Notes under the pieces: model-generated
What the model saw: only the letters and a program-made list of their open reading frames with translations
What the model was told of the DNA's origin: nothing
Databases searched by the model: none
Origin: Pseudarcicella hirudinis
GTDB lineage: Bacteria; Bacteroidota; Bacteroidia; Cytophagales; Spirosomataceae
Length of the DNA: 64,000 bases
Direction of reading: 5' to 3'
Assembly (NCBI RefSeq): GCF_900115665.1
Contig: NZ_FOXH01000004.1
Location: forward strand, 385,257 to 449,256
Shown here: in pieces, positions 1 through 8,418 of the stretch
Layout of the letters: every line of letters starts with the position of its first letter
Numbering within the stretch: position 1 is the stretch's first letter
Made by a program: the position numbers and the translations under genes

Positions 1-1
1 T

Positions 2-373
2 AAGTCATCTACCGGATATAGTTTCCAGAGAACTCAACGAAAATTAAAGAAACTGGTTGAAATGCTGGAGCAGTCAGAAGGTAATTTTCAATCGATAGAC
101 TGGCATAAAAATCTTCAGCGGTCCGGATATATTCCAACCTGGAATTCTTATCTGGATAGTATTTTACTAAGAGTCATGTTAAAGAAAAAACATCCTTCCG
201 ATGATATATTTACAAGACTTTTCAGTAAAAATACCCCTTCTGTTATCCTGAAATTTCTGGATGAAGACACTTCTTTTAAAGAGGAGCTATCAATAATGCG
301 TACCGTTCCAACGCTGGTTTTTCTCAGATCCGCCTTTATTATTGCGCTAAAAAAGTTTTTTAGTGGAGATTAA
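2..373 (+). CDS. Lycopene cyclase family protein, C-terminal part (cut by window edge)
   Basis: The reading frame is open from the first bases of the window, so this is the 3' end of a longer gene and its start lies outside. The visible 123 residues resemble the C-terminus of the FAD-dependent lycopene beta-cyclase (CrtY) family: an STGYSF motif close to the left edge, then IFTRLFSKN and a VILKFLDEDTSF stretch, ending in a hydrophobic segment and a basic tail. CrtY cyclises lycopene ends to beta-carotene in pigmented bacteria. The FAD-binding N-terminus is not visible, so the family assignment rests on the C-terminal motifs only. No other carotenoid gene is in the window. The gene ends about 250 bp before metK, which has its own promoter. 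Confidence 0.7.
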   Translation, partial: KSSTGYSFQRTQRKLKKLVEMLEQSEGNFQSIDWHKNLQRSGYIPTWNSYLDSILLRVMLKKKHPSDDIFTRLFSKNTPSVILKFLDEDTSFKEELSIMRTVPTLVFLRSAFIIALKKFFSGD

Positions 374-544
374 TTCATTAAAAATCAACAACTTCTGTAC
401 TAAAAACACATTCAGACTCTTCGAAAAGGTCATTTCTTTCAATAATTTACCTTTATTCTTTGTTCTTAAAACTATTGACAAAAATCAATAAAATATAAAT
501 CCTATAGGACAAATTAAGACTTTAATTAAATCATTGTGAAGTCC

Positions 545-577
545 TTTTGACTAATTGAACTAAAAATTGTACTTTTG
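545..577 (+). promoter_or_regulatory. Bacteroidota-type promoter of metK
   Basis: TTTTGA at 545-550 is followed by exactly 19 bp and then TACTTTTG at 570-577, matching the Bacteroidota sigma consensus (TTTG, 19-21 bp, TAnnTTTG). It would give a leader of roughly 40 nt before the metK start. No structured SAM-riboswitch-like element is visible in this short leader. Confidence 0.75.
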
Positions 578-625
578 TAAATCAAAAATTTGATTTTAAC
601 AGATTCAAACTTATTTAGTAAATAA

Positions 626-1882
626 ATGGCATATCTTTTCACCTCTGAGTCAGTTTCTGAAGGACATCCCGATAAAGTTGCTGACCAAATTTCAGACGCA
701 TTAATTGATAACTTCATGGCGTTTGACCCTTCATCAAAAGTAGCTTGTGAAACTTTAGTAACAACAGGTCAGGTAGTTTTAGCAGGAGAAGTAAAAACCA
801 ATACTTATCTTGATGTACAATCTATTGCCCGTGAAGTAATTCGTAAAATCGGCTATACTAAGTCGGAATACATGTTCGAAGCAAATTCATGTGGTATTTT
901 ATCAGCTATTCACGACCAATCTGCAGATATTAATCAGGGTGTTGACCGTAAAAATCCTGAAGACCAGGGTGCGGGAGACCAGGGGATGATGTTTGGTTAT
1001 GCTACCAAAGAGACTGATAACTATATGCCTTTGGCTTTGGATCTTGCTCACAGCATTTTGCAGGAAATGTCAGCAATCCGTAACAATGAGCCTGAGTTAA
1101 TTGCTTATTTACGTCCTGATGCAAAATCACAGGTTACCATTGAATATTCAGATGATAACCAGCCTCAAAGAATCGATACGATTGTTGTTTCAACACAACA
1201 TGATGATTTTGCAGAGGATGAAGTAATGCTGGCAAAAATCAAGAGTGATGTTATCAACATTGTTATTCCACGTGTAAAAGCAAAACTTACACCTGAATTG
1301 CAGGCATTGTTCAACGACCAGATTACTTACCATATTAACCCGACCGGGAAATTCGTAATCGGAGGTCCTCACGGAGATACAGGTTTAACAGGCCGTAAAA
1401 TCATTGTTGATACTTACGGTGGTAAAGGTGCGCACGGTGGTGGTGCTTTCTCCGGAAAAGATCCTTCCAAAGTTGACCGCTCTGCAGCTTATGCAACCCG
1501 TCACGTTGCTAAAAACCTTGTTGCAGCAGGAGTTTGCGATGAAATACTGGTACAGGTTTCTTATGCAATCGGGGTGGCAAAACCATGCGGCATATATGTG
1601 AATACATATGGCACTTCAAAAGTGAACCTTACAGATGGAGAAATTGCAAAAATTGTAGAAAAAGTGTTTGACATGCGTCCTTACTTTATCGAACAACGTT
1701 TGAAATTAAGAAACCCTATCTATTCTGAAACTGCTGCTTACGGACACATGGGCCGTAAGAATGAAGTAGTAACCAAAACTTTCAAAGGTCCGGATGGTTC
1801 AACAAAACAAGTAGAAGTTGAACTGTTTACCTGGGAAAAACTGGATTATGTAGATCAGGTAAAAGCTGCATTTGGCTTATAG
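626..1882 (+). CDS. metK: S-adenosylmethionine synthetase
   Basis: This cytosolic enzyme makes S-adenosylmethionine from methionine and ATP, the methyl donor of the cell. The 418-residue protein has the family's usual layout: [18 protein letters not shown] at the N-terminus, the [12 protein letters not shown] signature near residue 115, and the glycine-rich [19 protein letters not shown] segment near residue 275. The ATG at 626 gives [17 protein letters not shown], which fits the family start. It is probably monocistronic, with a strong promoter match upstream and a bidirectional terminator just downstream. The opposite gene, a ribosome hibernation factor, converges on it. No unusual residue was noticed. 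Confidence 0.98.
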   Translation: MAYLFTSESVSEGHPDKVADQISDALIDNFMAFDPSSKVACETLVTTGQVVLAGEVKTNTYLDVQSIAREVIRKIGYTKSEYMFEANSCGILSAIHDQSADINQGVDRKNPEDQGAGDQGMMFGYATKETDNYMPLALDLAHSILQEMSAIRNNEPELIAYLRPDAKSQVTIEYSDDNQPQRIDTIVVSTQHDDFAEDEVMLAKIKSDVINIVIPRVKAKLTPELQALFNDQITYHINPTGKFVIGGPHGDTGLTGRKIIVDTYGGKGAHGGGAFSGKDPSKVDRSAAYATRHVAKNLVAAGVCDEILVQVSYAIGVAKPCGIYVNTYGTSKVNLTDGEIAKIVEKVFDMRPYFIEQRLKLRNPIYSETAAYGHMGRKNEVVTKTFKGPDGSTKQVEVELFTWEKLDYVDQVKAAFGL

Positions 1883-1897
1883 TCAATCATATATCAA

Positions 1898-1930
1898 CAA
1901 AAAAGGGCTTTTTTCAAAGCCCTTTTTTGT
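1898..1930. terminator. Bidirectional rho-independent terminator between metK and hpf
   Basis: The arms CAAAAAAGGGCTTT (1898-1911) and AAAGCCCTTTTTTG (1916-1929) are perfectly complementary around a TTTC loop. Runs of A and T flank the GC core on both sides, so it can stop transcription of both convergent genes. Confidence 0.9.
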
Positions 1931-1950
1931 TTTCTGAATAATATATGCAA

Positions 1951-2307
1951 CTAACTCTCCATGGCCATTGACATTGTTGTCAGTACTTCTCTGGTAGCGT
2001 TAGACTTCTCCTGTAATTTTTCTTTAAATCGTTTTAGCTGAGCTTTTAATGCCTCGATTGCAATATCTACAGCTTCTTCGAAAGTTCTACCGATTTCCTT
2101 CACAAATAAAGATCCGCCGGGAAGATTAATTTTAATTTCTAGCAATTTGTTTTTCATCTTACTGCTTTCCCCTTTGTCCAACCTGAGGAAAACCTCTCCA
2201 CCAGTAATTCGATCATAGAACGTGTCCAGCTTATTCAATTTTGACTGGATGAATTCCAACAGCTTCTTATCAGCGTCGAAATGAATTGAATGCACTTGCA
2301 ATTTCAT
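1951..2307 (-). CDS. hpf: Ribosome hibernation promoting factor / RaiA family
   Basis: This small protein binds stationary-phase ribosomes and helps keep them inactive. From the ATG at 2307 it is 118 residues, beginning MKLQVHSIHFDADKKLLEFI, which matches the beta-alpha-beta start of HPF/RaiA (short form, without the long C-terminal dimerisation domain). A longer frame extends 24 codons upstream to 2379, but that extension (MRLKAEVCFADK) is not like the family. The shorter start also leaves room for the promoter at 2393-2424. Typical features are the acidic FEEAVDIAIEALKAQLKRFKEK helix region and a basic central strand. Confidence 0.9.
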   Translation of the reverse strand: MKLQVHSIHFDADKKLLEFIQSKLNKLDTFYDRITGGEVFLRLDKGESSKMKNKLLEIKINLPGGSLFVKEIGRTFEEAVDIAIEALKAQLKRFKEKLQEKSNATREVLTTMSMAMES

Positions 2308-2392
2308 ACGCACTCGTTGTTTAAGGTTGAAAAATAAAACCGTTTTATCGGCAAAACATACTTCGGCTTTTAATCTCAATCCTGCTCCCTAG

Positions 2393-2424
2393 CAAAAATA
2401 GGTCTCTGACATATGATAAATCAA
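2393..2424 (-). promoter_or_regulatory. Probable hpf promoter
   Basis: Read on the minus strand, TTG (2424-2422) is followed by a 21-bp spacer and TATTTTTG (2400-2393), which fits TAnnTTTG. The predicted leader to the ATG at 2307 would be about 80 nt. Confidence 0.55.
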
Positions 2425-2453
2425 CCTTGGTTATGTTCCCCGAAAAGAGTCGC

Positions 2454-2482
2454 AAAAGCCCCGCCTATCAGACAGGGCTTTT
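2454..2482 (-). terminator. Hairpin, probable terminator of the FAN1-like gene; rest of the gap is featureless
   Basis: AAAAGCCC (2454-2461) pairs with GGGCTTTT (2475-2482). Reading on the minus strand it lies about 275 nt downstream of the nuclease stop codon and upstream of hpf, so it would separate the two genes. The distance is long for a terminator. In the remaining 2483-2756 I see no gene or clear signal. Confidence 0.5.
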
Positions 2483-2756
2483 AAGAACTTTTAGGTTAAT
2501 TCCTTACTTGAATTTAGGGATTAAAAATGACAAAAACAAGCCTTATCTGAAGATTCTTTGAATAATGACAAAACGGAATTCTTATATTTTTCCCCTTTCC
2601 GGGTCTTTCTGAAAATAGTACAAAACCATTAATTTATAGGTAAGTATCTGTTTTAAAAGTGTTTTCAGGACATATGTATTTCTTTTCTTTGACATTCTCA
2701 GGGCGGGTATCAAATGCTGAAAAAAAAACTGATTTTATCGACAGAATACAAAAACC

Positions 2757-4466
2757 TTATCCTGGTTCCTCATCAGCCTCCGGTTTTTCCCACTCAACTC
2801 TCAGCACTTTAGCCTTAATCCGGTGTTCTTCAAAGAATCTTAACCAGTATAATTGCTGAGAAGATAAATTATCTGTTGGGGATTTTACCTCAATAAAGCA
2901 ATAATCCCCGTCATCCCAAATCAGTAAATCCGGAAACCCTCTGATGTTTTCCTTTAAATTCCGGGCCATTTCCAACATCAGGGTACTGATTTGTTCAGCA
3001 TTGAGTTTTTCAACTAAAGTGACCAGTAAAGGAAAAAGTCCGCCATACCAATCCACCAAAGGATTTGTTATTCCGTATTTTTCGAAGAAAATGGTATAAA
3101 TGAATTGCTGAGCTTCTTCTTTATCTTCAAAAATCTCCAGCCTTTCTTCCATTTTCGACTTTCTTTTCTCAAAGAAATTCGGTTTGAATAAATCGGAAGG
3201 AGAACGCTGCAAAGGATGATGAATAGCCAGTGTTTCAGTATCAAAAATAATGTCCCAGAATAATAATCCGAAAAAACTCCGCCAAAGGTGGTTTTCAGTA
3301 AAAGCAGCTTTTCTACCTCTTTTTTCATAGTAATCAATCACTCCCAATTCCACCCGCCTTTTCCAGTCAGCTTCCAGGCTTATACTTTCGGATGAATGTA
3401 ATTGCCGGGTAACTGTCTTTTTGGCTCGTTTCTTAAGCAGCACAGATTCCAGTTTATTGATAAAATCCACAGCAAAAAATTGCTCATCTGCATTCTGAGG
3501 ATTCAGTAAAATCTGATCACACAAAGCCCTGGCTTCTTCTATATTCTTAAGTTTATGCAGAATCCGCACCTGTCTTTCTCTGGAAGGTGCTTCCTCCGTC
3601 AACCTGAAAATCATCAAAGCCTCCTCAGATAACTTTTGTTTTTCAAGAAATGCTCCGATTTTTAAAACAAGCCGTTCAAAGCTCGGCCTGGCAACTTCAG
3701 CTAATTCTTTACTGTTATTTTCTGCCCAGTCGATAAACCATGAAAAAATATCCTTCGGATCAACCTCACTCTGCTGCATGAGGTAAAAATCCTCCCTGAC
3801 AATACTTACTCTGAATTTATCCTCCGCTTCCTGTCTGGTACTAAAAAAGGCAACCATTTTCTCTTCATCATACTTTTCATAAGTCTGGAAGCCAAGATCA
3901 CGAACGACAAATTCGGTCATATCTCCATACCGGCTCCCAAAAAACAGGAACTTCAGCATCATTACTTCCGTCTCAAATTTCACCTTGATTACACTGGCTG
4001 GCTGATGGTTCAGCCAATGTACAATTTCTTCGAAATCTGAGTTTTCAAGAAGCCAATCGAGTACTTCTTCCTTTTTCAGGGAAGTTTTTCCTTTGGTATC
4101 AAGATTTAGCATTTTGGCAAGACTGATCAATTCTGTCTTGTTATAAATGTCCAAAACTTCGGCAGCAAACGGAAAGTGTGCATGAGAAAGCGCTTCAATA
4201 AAATTCTTACTGATGAGGCTGTCTATAACCTGGGGGATTTCAAGTATTTCAGCATATTTCAGTTTTTCGCTGCGAAAGAAAGCCCCTCTTCTGTTAGTAA
4301 ATCTGATGAAAAGGCATTGTTCATCTTCAGAAAGATTTTCAAATTCTGAAAGGAAAAAAAGCTCATTTTCATTTAAAATACCGGCATATTTTTTCCTGAC
4401 AAAATTGAGCAGATATTCAAAATATTCGAGATAGTATTTGGGAGGTAGTTCAATTTTCTCTGGCAT
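2757..4466 (-). CDS. FAN1-like structure-specific nuclease with VRR-NUC domain
   Basis: The 569-residue protein resembles bacterial FAN1 homologues, 5'-flap endonucleases/exonucleases that act in DNA interstrand crosslink repair. At the C-terminus the VRR-NUC catalytic core is plain: GFPDLLIW with D513, then FIEVKSP with E526 and K528, the PD-(D/E)xK triad. The N-terminal part has CLFIRFTNRRGAFFRSEKLKY, like the FAN1 segment preceding the SAP-type DNA-binding region, and a SAP-like stretch lies near residues 115-145. The central region is helical and probably TPR-like. Length agrees with the roughly 560 residues of the Pseudomonas protein. The ATG at 4466 is 56 bp from a divergent membrane-protein gene. 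Assignment to FAN1 rather than a generic VRR-NUC protein rests on the N-terminal match. Confidence 0.82.
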   Translation of the reverse strand: MPEKIELPPKYYLEYFEYLLNFVRKKYAGILNENELFFLSEFENLSEDEQCLFIRFTNRRGAFFRSEKLKYAEILEIPQVIDSLISKNFIEALSHAHFPFAAEVLDIYNKTELISLAKMLNLDTKGKTSLKKEEVLDWLLENSDFEEIVHWLNHQPASVIKVKFETEVMMLKFLFFGSRYGDMTEFVVRDLGFQTYEKYDEEKMVAFFSTRQEAEDKFRVSIVREDFYLMQQSEVDPKDIFSWFIDWAENNSKELAEVARPSFERLVLKIGAFLEKQKLSEEALMIFRLTEEAPSRERQVRILHKLKNIEEARALCDQILLNPQNADEQFFAVDFINKLESVLLKKRAKKTVTRQLHSSESISLEADWKRRVELGVIDYYEKRGRKAAFTENHLWRSFFGLLFWDIIFDTETLAIHHPLQRSPSDLFKPNFFEKRKSKMEERLEIFEDKEEAQQFIYTIFFEKYGITNPLVDWYGGLFPLLVTLVEKLNAEQISTLMLEMARNLKENIRGFPDLLIWDDGDYCFIEVKSPTDNLSSQQLYWLRFFEEHRIKAKVLRVEWEKPEADEEPG

Positions 4467-4522
4467 AAGAAAGCAATAATGTTTAAATTTAAATAAATTT
4501 ATGAGCAGAACCTACTGAACCT

Positions 4523-5503
4523 ATGTCAAAAGAAGAAATCCTTGAACGCCTGGTTACACAGGAAATCATTGTAGCAAAGCAAGCTTCTTTTATCAGAGAT
4601 GATGACCGGAAACATCCCTTTTCAATCCACTGGGAGTTAAAAACCATTCTGTATGCCGGTATCTCCTTACTCAGCAGCGGACTTGGTATTCTTATCTATC
4701 TGAATATAGACCAGATCAGTCATCAGGCCATTGTTGCAGCGATTTCAGCACTTACAATCGCCTGTTTTGCCTATTGTTTCAGGAAACACCAGCCTTTTTC
4801 AAGGTATGAAAATACAAATCCTTTACTTTTTGTTGATTTTTCCCTTTTGCTGGGTTGTCTGACTTTTATTACACTGGAAGGCTATTTGCAGTTTCAGTAC
4901 AAGTTTTTTGGCGACCAATATGATATCGCTACTATAATTCCGGCAATTTTGTTTGCCTTTCTAGCCTATTATTTCGATCATAAAGGAGTGCTTTCCATGG
5001 CTATAACAGCCTTTGCTTCTTATTTAGGTCTGAAGATTGCTCCTTTAAATCTTATTCAGTCCGGTCAGTTTTCTTCCCGAAATATTGCCATTACTGCTAT
5101 CTTATTTGGTCTGACATTGATACTTCTGGGGATACTTTCGGAGAAAAAGGATTTCAAAAAACATTTTAGTTTCACTTATCTGACACTTGGTGGAAACCTG
5201 GCTTTTGGGGCATTGCTTTATCAATTGTTTTCGGCAGATTTAAAACTGCTTTATTTCATCTTTATTTCCGGAATGTCATATGGATTCATCTGGTATGCCC
5301 GCAAAAACCTTTCTTATTTATTTTTATTAATGGGGGTTATTTATGGTTATATTGGTTTTACCTATAGCCTCTTTTATTATGTTCCTACTGAAATCGGGTT
5401 AATACTTACGTACTTCTATTTTATCGCCAGCAGCTTGTGTGTTATTATATTTTTATTGAAGATTAAAGAAATTTTAGGGGTTAAGAAACATGAAAGCTTA
5501 TAA
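4523..5503 (+). CDS. DUF2157-type integral membrane protein
   Basis: The 326-residue protein has a short soluble N-terminus (MSKEEILERLVTQ), typical of the DUF2157 family where a helical cytosolic segment precedes many membrane spans. At least eight hydrophobic segments follow, for instance near residues 45-65, 70-90, 100-120, 135-150 and 265-320. No catalytic motif is visible and the function of this family is unknown to me. It overlaps the next gene by 14 bp, so the two are probably translationally coupled and may form one membrane complex. It starts 56 bp from the divergent FAN1-like gene. Confidence 0.75.
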   Translation: MSKEEILERLVTQEIIVAKQASFIRDDDRKHPFSIHWELKTILYAGISLLSSGLGILIYLNIDQISHQAIVAAISALTIACFAYCFRKHQPFSRYENTNPLLFVDFSLLLGCLTFITLEGYLQFQYKFFGDQYDIATIIPAILFAFLAYYFDHKGVLSMAITAFASYLGLKIAPLNLIQSGQFSSRNIAITAILFGLTLILLGILSEKKDFKKHFSFTYLTLGGNLAFGALLYQLFSADLKLLYFIFISGMSYGFIWYARKNLSYLFLLMGVIYGYIGFTYSLFYYVPTEIGLILTYFYFIASSLCVIIFLLKIKEILGVKKHESL

Positions 5504-6656
5504 TCAGCAAGAGGTGGAAAACATCCATCATCAGCAAATTATTGAAGACTGGCACAGCAGAGGTCTACTTTCGGATGAACAACTTGCTAAAAGCATTAAT
5601 GCTTTTCCTGTCAGCTTTTATCGGCCGAATATATTCGTTAAAGCAGGACTTTTTCTATTTACAGCGCTGGCTTCTATTTGCGGGGCAGGATTTATAAGCA
5701 TATTCTTTATCGAAATACTGGATAATGCTTCACTCAGATACTGGTCAATTCTTGCCTGGTTCTATGCTTTACTATTTGGTGTTTTCCTGGAATTTTTCAT
5801 CAAACAAAGAAAACTTTTTCATTCCGGTGTCGATAATGCTTTGCTTTATGCAACATTGTCCTGCTTTCTTGCCGGAATCTTTTTTATCATTCAGGACTTA
5901 CATTTCCCGCTATGGCTTTCACTTGGTTTTTGTCTGCCGTTTCTCTTTTTGACAATTATCCGGTATAGCGAATTACTTACAGGTTTTATCACATATGTAT
6001 GCTTCTGGGCAATTGTCTGCCTGCTGTCTGTAGAATTTCCTTTGGGGAAAATTATACTTCCGTTTGTCATTATTATTCTGAGCGGCGGCGTTTATCTGCT
6101 GATCAAAAAAATACAGAATCTTGAGCAAATCCAGTATTACAACAATGTTCTAACGTTATTCGAAACGGCCTCACTGGTATTATTTTACCTGGGAGGGAAC
6201 TACCTGATCGTCAGAGAAGGAAATGCGTTAATTAATAATATTTTCCTTAACGTCTCTCCTCAGATTAGCTTTGCTCCCTTCTTTTATCTTTTTACTGCAT
6301 TTATTCCCCTTGTTTACATTTACCTGGGATTGAAAAAGAAAGACCGGACTCTTCTTGTGACCGGATTGCTGGCTGTTGTTTTTTCTATCATTACTTATCG
6401 TTTTTACTTCAGCAATATTCCCAAAGAAATTGCCTTAACTATCGCAGGTTCCCTGATGATTATTCTATCGGTCTTTTTAAATAATTATCTGAAGAAAGGG
6501 AAATGGGGTATTACTGCTCAGGCGACAGATTCCTCTAAACTAAGCAATTTTGAAAGCCTTTTGGTAGCTCAGGTATTCGGACAAGCTCCGCAGCAAAAAG
6601 GAATGGAATTTGGCGGTGGTGATTTTGGCGGTGGCGGAGCCGGAGACAAATACTGA
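5490..6656 (+). CDS. Multi-pass membrane protein with glycine-rich tail, partner of the DUF2157 gene
   Basis: The ATG at 5490 lies inside the end of the preceding gene. The 388-residue product begins with a soluble helix (EVENIHHQQIIEDWHSRGLLSDEQL), resembling the N-terminal domain of DUF2157 proteins, and continues with about ten hydrophobic segments. It ends in a soluble tail containing GGGDFGGGGAGDKY. Glycine-rich tails of this type are seen on several small membrane proteins, but their role is unknown. The shared N-terminal pattern suggests that both genes descend from one ancestor by duplication. Function not assigned. Confidence 0.7.
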   Translation: MKAYNQQEVENIHHQQIIEDWHSRGLLSDEQLAKSINAFPVSFYRPNIFVKAGLFLFTALASICGAGFISIFFIEILDNASLRYWSILAWFYALLFGVFLEFFIKQRKLFHSGVDNALLYATLSCFLAGIFFIIQDLHFPLWLSLGFCLPFLFLTIIRYSELLTGFITYVCFWAIVCLLSVEFPLGKIILPFVIIILSGGVYLLIKKIQNLEQIQYYNNVLTLFETASLVLFYLGGNYLIVREGNALINNIFLNVSPQISFAPFFYLFTAFIPLVYIYLGLKKKDRTLLVTGLLAVVFSIITYRFYFSNIPKEIALTIAGSLMIILSVFLNNYLKKGKWGITAQATDSSKLSNFESLLVAQVFGQAPQQKGMEFGGGDFGGGGAGDKY

Positions 6657-6777
6657 AAACCATCTCAAATACCAAATAAAATATAATAATTACCAAATAA
6701 AATAGAAATTTTCTTCTTTAATATAAGAAATTATATTCATTTTATTGTGTTATATCGGGAAGATTATTGTAAAAATG

Positions 6778-6785
6778 TATCTTTG
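6778..6785 (+). promoter_or_regulatory. Candidate -7 element upstream of pgk
   Basis: TATCTTTG fits TAnnTTTG, but no TTG lies 19-21 bp upstream. The leader would be about 165 nt, long for this group. The 290-bp gap between 6657 and 6948 holds nothing else that I recognise. Confidence 0.4.
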
Positions 6786-6948
6786 TCGCAAAGATTTTGA
6801 AAACAGGTCGTCTGAAAATTTACAGAAAGGATTTCTTTCGCTTTGAAATAAATTTTGCACACCAGATTTCCTGAATTATGAATTATCCTAATTGAGAATA
6901 ACCAAAGTTAACCAAGAAATTCATCTAAAATAACCCCTTCAATAGCCA

Positions 6949-8139
6949 ATGAAAACCGTAAGTACCTACAATTTTGCAGGCAAACGTGCTCTGATTCGTG
7001 TTGATTTCAACGTACCTCTTAATGACAGATATGAAATCACGGATGACACTCGTATCAAAGCAACAATCCCAACCATTACCAAGATTTTAAACGATGGCGG
7101 ATCTGTAATATTGATGTCTCATTTAGGTCGCCCGAAGGACGGTCCTACTGAAAAATATTCTCTTAAACATTTAGTAACACCACTTTCAATTGTATTTGGT
7201 CGTCCTGTAAAATTTGCAGATGATTGTATCGGAGAATCGGCTTACACACAGGCTGCTGCTTTACAACCGGGAGAAATTTTATTGCTTGAAAACCTTCGTT
7301 TTTATAAAGAAGAAGAAAAAGGGAATGTTGAATTTGCCGAAAAATTATCAAAATTAGGTGATGTTTGGGTTAACGACGCATTTGGTACAGCTCACCGTGC
7401 CCATGCTTCAACAGCCGTAGTAGGTCAGTTCTTCCAGGATAAAGTTTGCGGATTTGTAATGCTGGCTGAATTGGAAAATGCACAGAAAGTACTTGAAAAT
7501 CCGATCCGTCCGTTTACTGCCATTATGGGTGGTTCCAAGGTTTCAGATAAAATTCTTATCATTGAACGTTTGTTGGATAAAGTTGATAATCTGATTATCG
7601 GCGGCGGGATGACATATACCTTCTCTTTAGCAGAAGGTGGTAAAATCGGGAAGTCAATTTCTGAGCCGGATAAAGTAGAATTAGCTAAATCTCTGTTGGA
7701 AAAAGCTGCTGCAAAAGGTGTTAAATTATATATGCCTCTTGATAATGTCTGCGCTGACAAATTCAGTAATGACGCTAATCGTGAAATCGTAGCCAGAGGA
7801 GAAATCGCTGACGAATGGGAAGGATTAGACATTGGTCCTGAATCTGTTAAATTATTCTCTGAAGTAATTGAAGGATCAAAAACTATTCTTTGGAATGGCC
7901 CGATGGGTGTATTTGAATTCCCTAATTTTGCTGTAGGAACCAACGCCATCGCTGATGCTGTAGTAAAAGCAACTGAAGAAAACGATGCTTTCTCATTGAT
8001 CGGAGGAGGAGATTCTGCTTCTGCAGTAAATAATGCCGGATATGGAGACCGTGTATCTTATGTATCTACCGGTGGTGGTGCATTACTTGAATACATGGAA
8101 GGTAAAGTTTTACCGGGTGTAGCTGCTTTACAAGACTAA
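6949..8139 (+). CDS. pgk: Phosphoglycerate kinase
   Basis: This glycolytic enzyme interconverts 1,3-bisphosphoglycerate + ADP and 3-phosphoglycerate + ATP. The 396-residue protein shows the N-terminal signature RVDFNVPL (residues 17-24), the substrate-binding MSHLGRPK, the LLENLRFY segment, the [14 protein letters not shown] stretch and the C-terminal nucleotide-binding GGGDSASAV. The length is standard for bacteria and the ATG at 6949 is the natural start. It is probably monocistronic, with a very stable hairpin terminator right after the stop codon. Confidence 0.98.
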   Translation: MKTVSTYNFAGKRALIRVDFNVPLNDRYEITDDTRIKATIPTITKILNDGGSVILMSHLGRPKDGPTEKYSLKHLVTPLSIVFGRPVKFADDCIGESAYTQAAALQPGEILLLENLRFYKEEEKGNVEFAEKLSKLGDVWVNDAFGTAHRAHASTAVVGQFFQDKVCGFVMLAELENAQKVLENPIRPFTAIMGGSKVSDKILIIERLLDKVDNLIIGGGMTYTFSLAEGGKIGKSISEPDKVELAKSLLEKAAAKGVKLYMPLDNVCADKFSNDANREIVARGEIADEWEGLDIGPESVKLFSEVIEGSKTILWNGPMGVFEFPNFAVGTNAIADAVVKATEENDAFSLIGGGDSASAVNNAGYGDRVSYVSTGGGALLEYMEGKVLPGVAALQD

Positions 8140-8160
8140 TTCAGCAATACCTATAATATG

Positions 8161-8204
8161 GACAAAAGCGACACAAAGAAATTTGTGTCGCTTTTGTCGT
8201 TTTC
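8161..8204 (+). terminator. Strong terminator of pgk
   Basis: A 17-bp perfect stem (8161-8177 with 8182-8198) closes a GAAA tetraloop and is followed by GTTTTC. A degenerate copy of the same hairpin occurs about 150 bp downstream. Confidence 0.9.
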
Positions 8205-8326
8205 ATTCCCCTGTTTGGATCGGTGTGAATGCGGGCAGTGGGTCATTAATTTTACTATAAAATCCACAAATTTTATTTCGTTAAAACACAATAAATAAAA
8301 TTTTAACTTGCTGTGCGATTATTAAC

Positions 8327-8363
8327 AAAGGCGATACGAAGAAATTTTGTGTCGCTTTTTTTA
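8327..8363 (+). terminator. Second, diverged copy of the pgk hairpin ahead of murF-alr
   Basis: AAAGGCGATACGAA (8327-8340) pairs with TTTGTGTCGCTTTT (8346-8359), using three G-T wobbles, around a GAAAT loop and followed by a T-rich run. Loop and stem match the pgk terminator with substitutions that largely keep pairing. It lies about 55 nt upstream of the murF-alr ATG, so it could be a backup terminator or an attenuator. Confidence 0.6.
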
Positions 8364-8418
8364 TTTCATAACTTCAACCTCTGAATTAAAATCGCGATTC
8401 TTCGCCGGAAACGACACC

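Noticed and set aside
373-625. SAM riboswitch upstream of metK
   Set aside because: The promoter leaves only about 40 nt of leader, too short for a known SAM aptamer, and no conserved stem set is visible.
526-717. Minus-strand frame over the metK promoter and start
   Set aside because: It overlaps a well-supported promoter and the metK N-terminus and shows no family resemblance.
2380-2756. tRNA or small RNA gene near the AAAAGCCC hairpin
   Set aside because: No cloverleaf or acceptor/TPsiC pattern was found; a terminator hairpin explains the pairing.
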